Source of the DNA: Myrica gale | Taxonomy: Eukaryota > Streptophyta > Magnoliopsida > Fagales > Myricaceae | Assembly (NCBI GenBank): GCA_963930655.1 | Contig: OZ005605.1 | Coordinates: forward strand, 11,911,501 to 11,975,500 | Length of the DNA: 64,000 nt | Direction: 5' to 3' | In this document: one piece after another, positions 41,798-53,676 of the stretch | How the letters are laid out: every line of letters starts with the position of its first letter | Numbering within the stretch: the first letter of the stretch is position 1 | Notes under the pieces: generated by a model | The model's input: only the letters and a program-made list of their open reading frames with translations | What the model was told of the DNA's origin: nothing | Databases searched by the model: none | Position numbers and translations under genes: made by a program

Positions 41798-44700
41798 TGT
41801 GAGACCCCGTTTATCTCTTTTGTTATTTCCTATGTATTAGCTTTTAATTTAAATTATGGGGCCATATTTTTTGCCAATGTATGACCTAAGCTTTATGTTT
41901 AAGGTACATTAACTATTATGAAATTTTATTTCAAGAATTTTCTTTAAATAAGTTCTTTTTAAATTATGGAAGCTTTAGTGCGAGTTTAACTTTTATTTTC
42001 CCTAAGAGCCGAAACTTGCTAGGTAAGTTTCTTTTATGGATTTATATTTTTCCATTTGCTTAGTATATCCCATAATCCATGAAATTAAATTATGAAGAGA
42101 GATTTATATATTATAGCTGAAAATAATTAAGTAGAAAATCATGAAATTCATGCAAGCATTAAATATTTTAGTTTTGTGTGTCTTTAATAGGTAGCATTGA
42201 TCATCATTATGTGGCCTTAATTATTAGTTTTGAATCATCATTAGAGGTGTTATATGATAAGCTACTAAATATATGATAAGCTTGAAGAGAATTTAATTGA
42301 TAAGCACACTTGCTTATCATAGTTATAAGCTAGAGAGCTTTTAAGATAAAAGGTTGTTGTGGCTATCTTAGAGATAGGCTAGAGCAATTATTTTAAGATA
42401 GGTTATCATGTTTATAAGTTGATAAGTTAGGGGATTGAACTAGATAAGCTAAAGTGCTTATAGGAGATAAGTTAGAATACATATGTGTGTGACAAGAGTA
42501 ACTAAGTTAGTTGAGTTGAAACCAAACAACATAAGTGAACTAAGCAAGAATCAAACCAAGAGATAAAGCCATTCACTTGAAGAGCAAGGAGGGGGGAAAA
42601 GTCATAAAGTTGTGGTCAATGTGAAGAGTTAAGAAGAGATAAGATAAGCATTAAATTGACAAGACAAGACAAAGAAGAGAAAAGCCATGAAAGGATGATG
42701 TTCACGTGAAGGCTAAGTGAGAAATGAGAGAAAATGAAATGAATGGCAAGGAGTTCATGTGGGAGGGCAAGGGTTGAGGGGACAAAGGGATGAGGTGAGA
42801 GAAAGTGAGAGAAAAGGGTGATAGTGACCTTGCATTGGTCGGCCACACCCCACCCAATTCACCCCCTTTTTCCTCTTGTCACTTTCAACTCTCTTGTCCT
42901 TGTCATAATTGAAGTGAGATTCAATTTAGCCTTCTACGAATTACCCCCCTCCCCACTCCTTCACATTTCAAATGCTCACTTGCCTTGGCCGAATAGCACA
43001 CTCTCATTCAACTCTCTTTCTCCTTTTCTCTCTTGACCGAAACTCCTCTCTTTGGGCTTAAGTCTTGTTTCCTTCCTCTTGCAACCAAAACACTTCTCTT
43101 TTCCCCACCATAAACCTCTATCTTAGCACCTTGAAGACACAAATCTCAGCCCTTGGAACCATTCCTAAAGGTGGAACCGAAAGTTGAGGTTAAGGGAGAT
43201 TTTGGTGAAAATTGTGTGACTAGTGGAAGGTAGAGGTAGACTTGATTTTCATATGATGTTTTGGCTTGAGTTCTTTATAATTTCTGACCTAAGATGTTTT
43301 ATTATGCTAGATGCTCTTCTTTTAGCAAAGCTTGTGTTCAATCATTAAGGTAAGGCCAAATATGGTTGTTGGTGCTAAATATTGTTGTTGGCCGAATGCT
43401 TCTCTTGGTTGGATCTTGAGTTTGTGCTTTGATTTTGCTATATCTTGAGCTTAGAAAACCAAACTAAGTTGTGTTGTGATGTTAGATCTGGCCATATGAA
43501 CTTGAATGTTAGAAAATGTAAAGGAATGAACAATACATGCTAGGAAAGTTTAGATCTTAACTCACACTACACTTGGCCGGATGTAAGTTGGATTTTTCTT
43601 TAGATCTCTTGCTGTTGAAGCTTCTAAATGCTATATATGGTCATGGTGGTTGTATATGATGAAGAGATGAGGTTGTAAGGCTCAATGCATGCTAATTTGG
43701 TCTTAAAATGCAAAAGGAATGCATGTTGCAAGTTTTGGCATGAAAGATTGTGGGTTGGTGTTGGCCAAACCTTGTATGCCTTTGATCTTCAAGTATAACT
43801 TTGTTTAAGTATAGATTTGATGAATGACCATGATATATGTAAGTTTAGTAAACATATGCATATAAGTTAGTCTTGAAATGTAGAAGTTTGCATGCAAATC
43901 AAAAGAACCAAGGAAAACCTAATTATTCTATGAATATGGGTGTTGGCCGAATGTGATGTCTTGCTAGATCTTGAAGTTGTGTTGTGATTTATGGATTCTA
44001 GGTTGTGAATCTGAAAATGGAGGATGAGATCACCATTGGAGAAGAAATTGTAGACAAGGAACACTTGAAATTGAGCATGGCCGAATGACCTAGTAAAAGA
44101 AAAACCCTAATGACAAGCTTATAACAATGAAATAATATTTAATGTGATGGATAAATGAAATTAGGATTATGGCCAAATGGATTAGAGGATTAAAGCTTAA
44201 GTTCAATAATAAAACACACCATACATGTAAGAGAAAAACAAAGATAATTATCAAGGCCTTGTAATGTTAAGCATGGATTAAGGATTCAATTAGAATGATT
44301 TAGTGTTGGCCGAATCCTATTTAGGGCAAAGTGAAATGTAATTGTAAGGATATGATTATCAAAGCTAAGGATTTGAGAACCTTGATCATATGAGGAGAAA
44401 AATGTAAAACCTAATCAAAGAATAATGTCTCGGGTTGCATAGAGATCAAATGTCAAAGCCAAGGTTTAATTACGATTAAGGTTAGTAATTGATGAACTCA
44501 AAGACCTAGTTTAATGTATGAAATAAAAGAAAGATTAGGATTTAATTATAGAGCAATTAGCTTGCTAATTAGAATCCTAAGTAAGAATGGTTAATAAGAG
44601 TTTTCTATGTAAACCCCTTGAGAATGATATAATATTTTTCAGAAATATATTTTTCAGAAAAACCGAGTAATATACAAATATTTATCTTGTATGCTTATGT

Positions 44701-45540
44701 ACTTAATTCTTAGTAACTAAGAGGTGTTTGAATCGCTTGTAGGTGATCTTTCGTACCTTTATTCATAATCAAGGAGACCGAGGTAAGTGGAAATAGTAAG
44801 TAGAAACTTACACTTTTATGAAAACTGGAATGACACACTGCATTGATTCATGAACGAGCATGATATTTCGAACAAGCATGGCATGACATGAGCATTGCAT
44901 GATTTTCTAAAGTGAATTTTTATGCAATGTCGAATGGAAAGTTTTATGAAAAGATAAGTTAAGTCAAGGGGCTCTGGTCGGTACCGTACCATCATGATGG
45001 ACACCCATACCGAAGGACGAATGCGAGAAGGATGGGTGAATCCTAAGAGGCTGTGCAAACCACACTGAAGGACAATGAGAAGGTGTGGGCCTCCAAGGGT
45101 CGTGTCTAGCCATTAGGCCTGGGGTAACTACGGGCTAGCTCGACCAAATGAAATGTCCCCAAGGGTAAGGGAGACGGTTCCGATGGGAACGTACAACCCG
45201 GACTCCAGGGGTTAAATGGAGCGTAAGTAGCCTACAAGTTATGAAGGAAATGTTTTCAAGGGCCAGGGGCCAATTTCAAGAACAAGTTTATGTCTACAAG
45301 CAAGAGCATATGCATATCCATGACATGCATGTGCATAATGAATTACGATTTCCCATGTTAAGCAAGTTCATGTCAAGAGCATGTTTTAAAGTTATGTTTT
45401 TCCCTTACTGAGTCTTTTTGACTCACGTTTTTAAAATTGTGTCATTCCAGATGCCTCAGGCTAAGGAAGTCAGGAGGACTACCTGACTTAGAAGAAAGAT
45501 TATTTCTATGTTTTGTTGTTGTGACTTGATCGATGAGATC
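41798..45540 (+). mobile_element. Giant LTR, left portion, split by the Athila element
   Basis: Begins TGTGAGACCCCGTTT. Together with 55105-55308 it forms a single LTR of about 3.95 kb. With its own target duplication and no internal region it behaves as a solo LTR. It contains repeated TTGGCCGAAT-type words, AAGGTAAG near 43347, a GC-richer stretch (44960-45240) corresponding to 39070-39370 of the other LTR, and the motif ACTGAGTCTTTTTGACTCAC near 45413. Confidence 0.65.
45536..45540. repeat. Left 5-bp target duplication of the Athila element
   Basis: AGATC, identical to 55100-55104. Five bp is normal for Ty3-type integration. Confidence 0.9.
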
Positions 45541-46976
45541 TGATAGTATCACAATTTTGCTGGTTTATCACTTGAGAAAGTTCCACAATTACACCATTTC
45601 CACTAGTAAATGAGGCAAATTGTTAATTTTGACAAAAGCAAGTGTAATTGAGTAATTTAGGTTATTTGCTTTCTCCCTCTCACATATTTTCATGTCTCCA
45701 TTTTCATAAATATGATTGAAATATTTCATATATTAACTTCTGTTTTCATGCTTTCCATATGAACAATGGAGATAAATTGAGCTTATGGAAGTGATAGGGA
45801 GGCTGGAATCAAAGGGGCGCTCGAGCGGACGTTGAGCGCTGGTCGAGCGCTAATCGCGCCTGGAGTCTTTGTATGTGAACTTCTTCATGGGCGCTCGAGC
45901 GTTACGTCGAGCGGTGGTCGCACGTTACAGTTCTGTGTGAAAAATCTATAAAGGGCGCTCGAGCGGCAGTCGAGCGTCGGTCGAGCGCGACACGTCCGAC
46001 GCCATATTTGAGGGCATTTTTGGAAAACGATAAAGAAGCCCTAGGGCTGGTGCTGAGTCACGACGAAAACCTCCCCAAAGCAGATTTAAAAGAGAACTTT
46101 CGGGGGCAAAAAGGGGGAGTTCGAAAAGTGGGTTTTTGGCTGGTTCGTGGGTTTCTCCTGGGCAGCTGCTGGGTCTCCAAAAGCTTCAACACTTTTCCTC
46201 CTTGCTTTTCCTTTGGTTTTTCTCCCTTTGCTGCTACCGTAGAGACCAAAAGCTGATGGCTTTTGTCTTGTTTTACTTTACAGCTTTTTTAGAATAGATT
46301 TTGTGTATTCGTTTCTTTCCCTTAGTGTTGTTTCCATTGCATTTTCTCTTGTTGTTGTGTAAACCGAATCTTCCACTCATATTTGCACTTTCATTTCAGT
46401 TTTAGAACATTTGTGAACCGAATGTTATGTCGCATTTATATCCCAGATTTGAGTTTTGCTTTGGTTGGATGGTTAAATGTTTAGTTAAGTTCTATTTCAC
46501 TTCTTTAATGTTAGATTAGTGTTTAAGCTTGTGTTGGTTAGTTGGTTTGTGTAAGGGTATGTATGGGTTGTGACTAGCTAAAGTTTGAGTACCAAGTGTT
46601 CGATGAAATGTCTCTTAGAGCAGGATTAATGCCAAGTGACATTTCGTTGACAACTACTTGAGTTTAACTAGTTCCAACTCCATCTCATGCCATTTTATTA
46701 TCATATATTGTTGGTTAGCTTTTTATTAATCCCTTAGCTCTCACATTGATCACAACCCAAAACCTCAGAAATTATGGATGGTATCCTAAAACCCAACCTC
46801 TCCATTTGTAAATACCATTTTCATTGTAAATAGAACATAGTTTTCTCTTTCGTAATGGTGATTGGAATGAAGAATTGAACACATTGTTCCTTGTGGAGAT
46901 GGCCTAGGACTTCCCTAGTATTACTTGACAACCTCCTACGCTTGGGTGTAATTCGTAATCATTTTTAGTCGAGTCA
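45541..46976 (+). repeat. Athila 5' LTR (1436 bp)
   Basis: Starts TGATAGTATCACAATT and ends TTAGTCGAGTCA. Contains a CpG-rich block of GCGCTCGAGCGG-type palindromes (45815-45990), probably upstream of the transcription start. A plus-strand frame from about 46008 to 46256 lies in the LTR and is not a gene. Differs from the 3' LTR mainly by a replaced segment near 45850-45900. Confidence 0.92.
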
Positions 46977-46982
46977 AGTTTT

Positions 46983-47000
46983 TGGCGCCGTTGCCGGGGA
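46983..47000 (+). promoter_or_regulatory. Athila primer-binding site
   Basis: TGGCGCCGTTGCCGGGGA, a few bases after the 5' LTR. This is the usual tRNA primer site (commonly assigned to tRNA-Asp) of Athila and Tat elements. Confidence 0.85.
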
Positions 47001-47124
47001 ACGATAAGTTCAATTTACATTCTATTGCCAGTTTTTTTCTTTCTTCCCGCTTTACATTATTAGTTGTTGGTTCATTAGTTCACACTCATGCACTTGATAT
47101 CACTCTCTTAGGCACTCACGTTTG

Positions 47125-48573
47125 ATGAATTGGGCAAGAGACGATACACATAGGCTATATAGAGTGAATTCTACTGATAGTGTGTATAGTGATAGTGTGC
47201 CCAGTGTTGAGTTGGACATTAATAGCAGTGATTTAAACTCTAATTCGGAAAATTCTGCTACTGTTGAAGCTATGGCTGACCAAGCACCTAGAACACTTAG
47301 AGTTTATTTGCAGCCCACTCGCACCTCAACACCATCATGCATTGCTTTACCTGAGGATGCTTCTAATTTTTCCTTTAAGCATGGCGTGATGTCAATAGTA
47401 CCTCAATTCCATGGGATGGATTCCGAGAGTCCATACCAACATTTGACAGATTTTGAGCTTGCTTGCACGACTTTCATTACTAGAGCTACCACAGATGAAT
47501 ATGTTAAACTTCGTTTACTTCCTTTTTCTTTAAAGGATAAAGCGAAGATTTGGTTTAATTCTTTGAGACCGAATTCTATCTCTAGTTGGGCTGACATGCA
47601 ACGTGAGTTCTTACATAAATTTTTTCCATTTCAGAGAACTCAATTTTTGCAAGAGCAAATTAGCCAATTTATGCAAAGAAGTGATGAGACCTTCCACGCT
47701 TGTTGGGAACGGTTCAAGGATTTGATGAATATTTGTCCACATCATGGCTTTGAGTCTTGGAGGCTTGTCAACTACTTCTACACTGCACTTACACCCGAAT
47801 GCAAGCAATTTGTTCAGACCATGTGCAACGGGGAATTCTTCAGGAAGGAACCTGATGAAGCATTGAAGTTCTTTGATTACCTTGCTGAAAGTGCCCAACA
47901 ATGGAATACACGATCTGACCGGGCACCATTGGCGGTACAACCTCTTAGAGCCATTGCGGTACAACCTCGAATAGCTGCATTGAAAAGAAGATTAGAAGTT
48001 ATGGAATTAGAGAAGGTGAAGGCCGCGAAAGCAGTGGAGGTGTGTTATCTATGCGCCGATTCTAGCCACAAGACTCAGGATTGTCCGATTATGCCAGTCT
48101 TACAGGAGAGTGGGTCTAATCAGATGCAATCAGCAAATTGGGTTAACAGAACACCCAATCAGCCTTTCTCCAACACTTACAATCCGGGGTGGAGGAATCA
48201 TCCAAATTTTTCATGGAGAAATGATCAACCTGGTCAATCTTCACATTCTCAACAACCTCCCCAGTCCTATGCGCCACCTTCTCAGCAGATGTCTCATCTG
48301 GCTGCTCCTCATAACCATGCTTCAGCAGCGCCTCCGGGATTTCAATCCTATATACTTCCTCAGCCTTCTCAGTTTCAACCCCCTGCCCCACCAAAGAAAT
48401 CTCTTGATGACAATATGACACAGATGGCCAACACACTCCAGCAGTTCATGCAAATTCAAGCCACCACCAACAGTCAGAACACTCAGGCCATAAATGAGTT
48501 ACGGGGCACCATTAGTAAGATGAGCACCACTTTGAGTACTCTTGACAAAGGAAAATTTCCAGCACAGCCTTAG
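47125..48573 (+). CDS. gag: Athila gag (capsid and nucleocapsid region)
   Basis: ATG 47125, ending at TAG 48571-48573. The retrotransposon gag domain (about residues 95-265) includes FHGMDSESPYQHLTDFEL, AKIWFNSLRPNSISSW and KFFPFQRTQFLQEQISQF. A zinc knuckle C-X2-C-X4-H-X4-C (CYLCADSSHKTQDC) lies near residue 308, then a Gln/Pro/Asn-rich segment. In intact relatives gag runs into pol without a stop. Here TAG replaces what is probably CAG. Confidence 0.9.
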   Translation: MNWARDDTHRLYRVNSTDSVYSDSVPSVELDINSSDLNSNSENSATVEAMADQAPRTLRVYLQPTRTSTPSCIALPEDASNFSFKHGVMSIVPQFHGMDSESPYQHLTDFELACTTFITRATTDEYVKLRLLPFSLKDKAKIWFNSLRPNSISSWADMQREFLHKFFPFQRTQFLQEQISQFMQRSDETFHACWERFKDLMNICPHHGFESWRLVNYFYTALTPECKQFVQTMCNGEFFRKEPDEALKFFDYLAESAQQWNTRSDRAPLAVQPLRAIAVQPRIAALKRRLEVMELEKVKAAKAVEVCYLCADSSHKTQDCPIMPVLQESGSNQMQSANWVNRTPNQPFSNTYNPGWRNHPNFSWRNDQPGQSSHSQQPPQSYAPPSQQMSHLAAPHNHASAAPPGFQSYILPQPSQFQPPAPPKKSLDDNMTQMANTLQQFMQIQATTNSQNTQAINELRGTISKMSTTLSTLDKGKFPAQP

Positions 48574-51547
48574 CCCAATCCTCAAGTATACCGGCAACAA
48601 CAATAGCAAGTGCATAATGTCTCAGAGGAATCTACTGAAACAGCAAAGGCTGTTATTTCCTTAAGAAGTGGGAAAGAAGTTCCCCGACCTGAGATGCCCT
48701 TGGATAGACGAACAGTTGTCTCAACACCTGAGGTTACAACTGAAACTGATAAAGCCGAAGAAAAATCAGAGAAAGTCCAACTGGAAGCAAAGAAACCTGC
48801 GAGTGATGAAGCAGAGACGAGTAGGGAGTTCCGACCTGTGGTTCCCTATCCTCAAAGATTGGCAGCTGGCCAAAAAGACCAAATATCATACGGAGATTCA
48901 GGAAATCTTCAAGCAAGTGAAGATTAATATTCCACTTTTGGACGCCATACAACAAGTCCCTTCATATGCAAAATTTCTGAAGGACTTGTGCACAGTGAAG
49001 AGGAAGCTGAATGTAAGGAAGAAAACTTTCTTGACAGAGCAAGTCAGTGCCTTGATATTGAGCGAGACTCCTCAGAAGTTTAGAGATCCCGGCACTCCTA
49101 CTATCTCCATTATGATCGGTGAATCACGCATTGGGAGAGCTTTACTTGATTTGGGTAGTAGTGTGAACTTGATACCATTCTCAATTTATGAGCAGTTGGG
49201 GTTGGGTAAACTGAAAAAGACCTCTATCATGCTACAGTTGGCTGACAGATCAGTCAAGGTGCCACGGGGTATAATTGAAGATGTTTTGGTTCAGGTAGAC
49301 AAATTTTATTATCCAGTGGACTTTGTAGTTCTGGATATGCAGCAGAAAGTCTCCACTATTTACCAGGCACCTGTCATTCTTGGACGTCCATTCCTTGCTA
49401 CCTCCAATGCATTGATTAACTGTCGAAGTGGAGTGCTGAAGCTCACGTTTGGGAATATGACATTGGAGATGAACGTGTTCAATGCCTGCAAGATGCCGAG
49501 TGGATGTGACGACTCAGAGGTGCATGCAGTTGATTTGATAGAAGACTTCGATGTTTCAGAGCTGTTATCAGTACTTGATTCTGACAATGCACTTGAGGAT
49601 GACTTTCCCGAGCAGCCTGAAGCTCTTATTGAGACCGTTCCTCCATCAATAGAATTGACAGAAGCAGAGGGACAGTTAATAGAGACACATGACCCCTCTC
49701 AGTTGTCAGTATGCTACACAGGCAGTTGGCGTAGGCCAGTCTTTGAAGCTCTCGACTTACCAGAAGTCATGAAGTCATCAGAAGAAGAAGTCCCTGCATT
49801 GGAGTTGAAGCCACTACCTGAGGACTTGAAGTACGTTTTTTTGGGTCCAGCTGAGGGTACATTCCCAGTTGTTATCTCTTCTCAGCTTACTTCAGAGCAA
49901 GAAGCTGATTTATTAGCAGTGTTAAGACGACATCGAGGAGCAATAAGATGGACCATTGCAGACATCAAAGGAATTGACCCCTCTATTTGCACTCATAACA
50001 TCTTTTTGGAGGGAGATGCAAGACCAGTTCGTGATGCACAACGAAGATTGAATCCCACCATGAAAGAGGTGGTGAAGAAAGAGGTGCTGAAATTGTTGGC
50101 TGTGGGCATCATTTATCCTATCTCCGACAGCAAGTGGGTAAGCCCAACACAGGTAGTTCCAAAGAAATCTGGTTTAACTGTTATTGAAAATGCCAGTGGT
50201 GAGTTGATCCCGACTAGGAAGGTAACTGGTTGGAGAATGTGCATTGACTATAGGAAGTTGAATTCAATTAGTCGGAAGGATCACTTCCCAATACCTTTCT
50301 TATATCAAATTTTAGAAAAAATAGTTGGTAATGCTTTTTATTGCTTTCTAGATGGTTTTTCTGGTTATTATCAAATTAACATAGCACAAGAGGATCAAGA
50401 GAAGACCACCTTCATTTGTCCCTTTGGCACTTTTGCTTTTAGAAGAATGCCATTTGGTTTATGTAATGCACCTGCTACTTTTCAGCGTTGTATGATGAGT
50501 ATTTTTTCTGACATGTTGGATGAAATGTGTGAAGTGTTTATGGATGACTTCTCTGTGTTTGGTAAATCATTTGATGCCTGTTTGAAACTTCTTGATGTTG
50601 TGTTGCGACGATGTGAAGAGAAAAATTTGTTGTTGAATTGGGAAAAATGTCAATTTATGGTTAGTAGTGGCTTGGTACTTGGTCACTTAATTTCTGAGCG
50701 TGGTATAGAGGTTGACAAGGCTAAGATAGAGTTGATTTCTCAATTACCTATCCCTAGGACAGTAAAGGATATCAGATCATTTCTTGGTCATGCTGGATTT
50801 TATAGACGTTTCATTCAAGGCTTTAGTAGTATTGCAAAACCATTGTGTACTTTGTTGCAAAATGATACTACTTTTGTTTGGACTGATGAGTGCCAGCATG
50901 CTTTTGAGACCCTGAAGGAACATTTAATAGTTGCTCCCATTATGCAATCTCCTCGGTGGGACTTGCCTTTTGAAATCATGATAGATGCTAGTGATTTCGC
51001 TCTAGGTGCCGTTCTTGGCCAAAGAGCGGATAATAAGCCTTTTGTCATTTATTATGCAAGTCGTACTTTAAATGATGCACAAAAAAATTATACCACCACC
51101 GAGAAGGAGTTGTTAGCTGTTGTGTTTGCCTTGGATAAATTTCGTTCTTACATTATTGGGTCTTCTGTTATCATTTTTACTGACCATTCTGCTCTCAAAT
51201 ATTTGTTGTCAAAGAAAGATGCCAAACCAAGGTTGATTCGTTGGATTTTGTTACTACAAGAGTTTAACATCACTGTCAAGGACAAGAAAGGAGTTGAAAA
51301 TGTGGTAGCGGATCACTTGTCAAGATTGTCATCAGCCGCTTCTTCCTCTTCCTCTCTTCCTTTGGACGATAGTTTTGCTGATGAGCAACTTTTTGTAGTT
51401 AATACAATTCCTTGGTTTGCTGACATAGTTAATTATTTGGTGACTGAACAGGTACCTTCTGAATGGTCTCTTCAAGACAAGCGCAAATTCCCTGCGGAGG
51501 TAAGGCACTTTTATTTTGATGATCCTTATCTTTTTAATTACTGTTAA
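48574..51547 (+). pseudogene. pol: Athila pol: protease, reverse transcriptase, RNase H
   Basis: Continues the gag frame (AISLRSGKEVPRPEMP-like, then REFRPVVPYPQRL) with a second TAG at 48604, shifts frame near 48870 and stays open to TAA 51545. Domains: aspartic protease RALLDLGSSVNLIPF; reverse transcriptase from WVSPTQVVPKKSG through RMCIDYRKLNSISRKDHFP, FLDGFSGYYQINIAQED and the catalytic MDDFSVFG; RNase H from FEIMIDASDFALGAVLGQ to FTDHSALKYLLSKKDAK and VVADHLSRL. The TAA falls where relatives have a Pro-Asp-Gln start to the integrase zinc finger. Confidence 0.92.
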
Positions 51548-51550
51548 GAT

Positions 51551-52699
51551 CAATTGATTCGAAGATGCATTCCTGATGTTGAGTTTTCTTCCATTTTGGA
51601 GTTTTGTCATAAGGGCGCATGTGGTGGTCATTTTTCTGCAAAGAAAACAGTAGCCAAAATTTTACAGAGTGGTTTTTATTGGCCTTCTATGTTCAAAGAT
51701 GCTTACAATTTTTGTAAGACTTGTGACTCTTGTCAAAAGTTGGGAGCCATCACCAAAAGAAACATGATGCCTCTCTCCCCAATTCTTACTTTGGAAATTT
51801 TTGATTGTTGGGGAATTGATTTCATGGGTCCCTTTCTAGTTTCCTTTGGACATACTTACATTCTATTGGCTGTGGATTATGTTTCTAAATGGGTGGAGGC
51901 CATAGCTTGCAAAACCAATGACCATCGTGTTGTCCTTAAATTTCTGCAGTCTCTTTTTGCTCGTTTTGGCATGCCCAAGGTTATCATTAGTGATGGGGGT
52001 TCTCATTTTTGTAACAAACCGTTTTCCAATCTTTTGAAGAAATATGGAGTTACTCATCGAGTCTCTACTCCATATCACCCCCAAACAAATGGGCAAGCCG
52101 AGTTAGCAAACCATGAGATAAAAATCATTTTGGAGAAAACAGTTAATCCCAATAGAAAGGATTGGTCCCTTAGACTACTTGATGCCTTGTGGGCTTATCG
52201 CACTGCTTTTAAAACTACTCTTGGCATGTCCCCTTATCGTCTAGTCTATGGTCGTGCTTGTCACTTACTTGTTGAGATTCAACATCGTGTTCTTTGGGCC
52301 ATTAAACAAGTTAACATGTCACTTGATGAAGCTTCAGGGTTGAGAAAACTGCAGATTGCTGAATTGGATGAAGCTCGTCGCAATGCATATGACAATGCTC
52401 AATTGGCAAAGGAGCGCATGAAAATCCTCCACGATCAGAGGATTCTTCCCAAACACTTCATACTTGGCCAGGAAGTTCTTCTTTATAATTCTCGCTTACA
52501 TCTTTTTCCTGGTAAGTTAAAGTCTCGCTGGCATGGCCCGTATATCATCACCAAAATTCATGATCATGGGGCGGTGGAAATTCAAAATCCCAAGAGCGGT
52601 ACATCTTTCACTGTTAACGGTCAGCGCCTTCAACCCTTTCTTTCTCCTTATGATCCCGGCGCTAAAACTCAGGTTGTTCACTCCCCTTGTGACTTTTGA
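51551..52699 (+). pseudogene. pol: Athila integrase region of pol, cut off by a stop
   Basis: In frame with the upstream pol but separated by TAA 51545. HHCC zinc finger (FCHKGACGGHFSAKK, CKTCDSCQ), catalytic core with GIDFMGPF, IISDGGSHFCNKPF and YHPQTNGQAELANHEIK, then WSLRLLDALWAYRTAFKTTL and a basic C-terminal domain (SRLHLFPGKLKSRWHGPY). The DDE residues appear present. It ends TGA at 52699. Confidence 0.92.
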
Positions 52700-53676
52700 G
52701 TAGGATTTCCTTCTCTTGTACATATTGTTCTTTCTTTGCTCTTTTTCCGCTGTTGTCATTTCTCCTTTTTCTCGTCTCTTTTTCTCCTGTTTCTCTTTTG
52801 GCATTGAGGACACTGCTTCACTTAGTTGGGGGGAGGAATTTGCACGTTTTGCAATCATGTAGTATATTCATTTACACTTGTCACTACAACATTGCATTCT
52901 TCTGTGATTAGGCTGAATTGCTGACTCCAAGTAAGATGATGATGGTGGTTGAACTTTATTAATGCATGTTGACAACTCTTTCCTTCTCGAGCATTCAAAT
53001 TTGACATTGATGAAACATGAATGATGATGTGAACTCTCTGGTTTCAAACTGTTGAACTTTTTGGATGAAGGGCAAAAACATTCTAAGAAATAACTATTTC
53101 TTTTACCTGATATCTCTTAGTAGTTTTCATATACATACCAATGACTAGAATAGAGAGAAGTACACTACAGGACTACTGAGCTGTGCCTTTTGAAAAAAAA
53201 AAACAAAAAACAAAAATGGAAAAGAAAGAAAACGAAAAGAAGAAGAGCATAAGAAAGGGGACACTCAAGTTGTTTTGGAATTAAGGGCTAGAAACAGTTG
53301 CCCGAACTTTCGGGGTTTGGAAAACTCAACAACCCTTAAGAACAGAGTTGGCGCGAAAACTGCTAGACCCTTCAGCTTTGAAGTAGTTAGGATCAATATT
53401 GATCAATCTTAAGGTCGAAACTCTTTTGGACAGCCAGTGGTAGAAATGAAGAATAAGAGTGAGTCAAGGTGATAAATCGTAATTTCTTTAGACGTTTTGC
53501 CTCAATCCTATTATGCTGATATTGTTTGAAATTGTGAGAGGTGAAGTCATTGTGATTGAGAATTCTTTTGATTGACTGACTTGCTTGTGAATGAAATGTT
53601 GTCTCATTGCATTATTTTGTTCAATTACTTTTCGCTATTTTTGATAAGAGACTAGCAAAAAGCTAGTTGGGGGGTG
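52700..53676 (+). other. Athila 3' internal non-coding region with polypurine tracts
   Basis: No env-like ORF. AGTTGGGGGGAGGAATTTGC (52823-52842) is a polypurine-like tract following a GAGGACACTG word typical of Athila, and AGTTGGGGGGTG (53665-53676) lies directly against the 3' LTR and is the functional plus-strand primer candidate. Confidence 0.75.

Noticed and set aside
46008..46256. Repeated small ORF in both Athila LTRs (also 53989-54378)
   Set aside because: It is LTR sequence, opposite strand is equally open, and the frame shows no domain; presence in both copies only reflects LTR identity.
48571..48573. Programmed readthrough of the gag TAG in Athila
   Set aside because: A second in-frame TAG 33 nt on and a frameshift near 48870 make simple decay the better explanation, though sister copies should be checked.
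52823..52842. First G-rich tract after integrase as the active polypurine tract
   Set aside because: It lies about 830 bp from the 3' LTR; the tract at 53665-53676 directly abuts the LTR.
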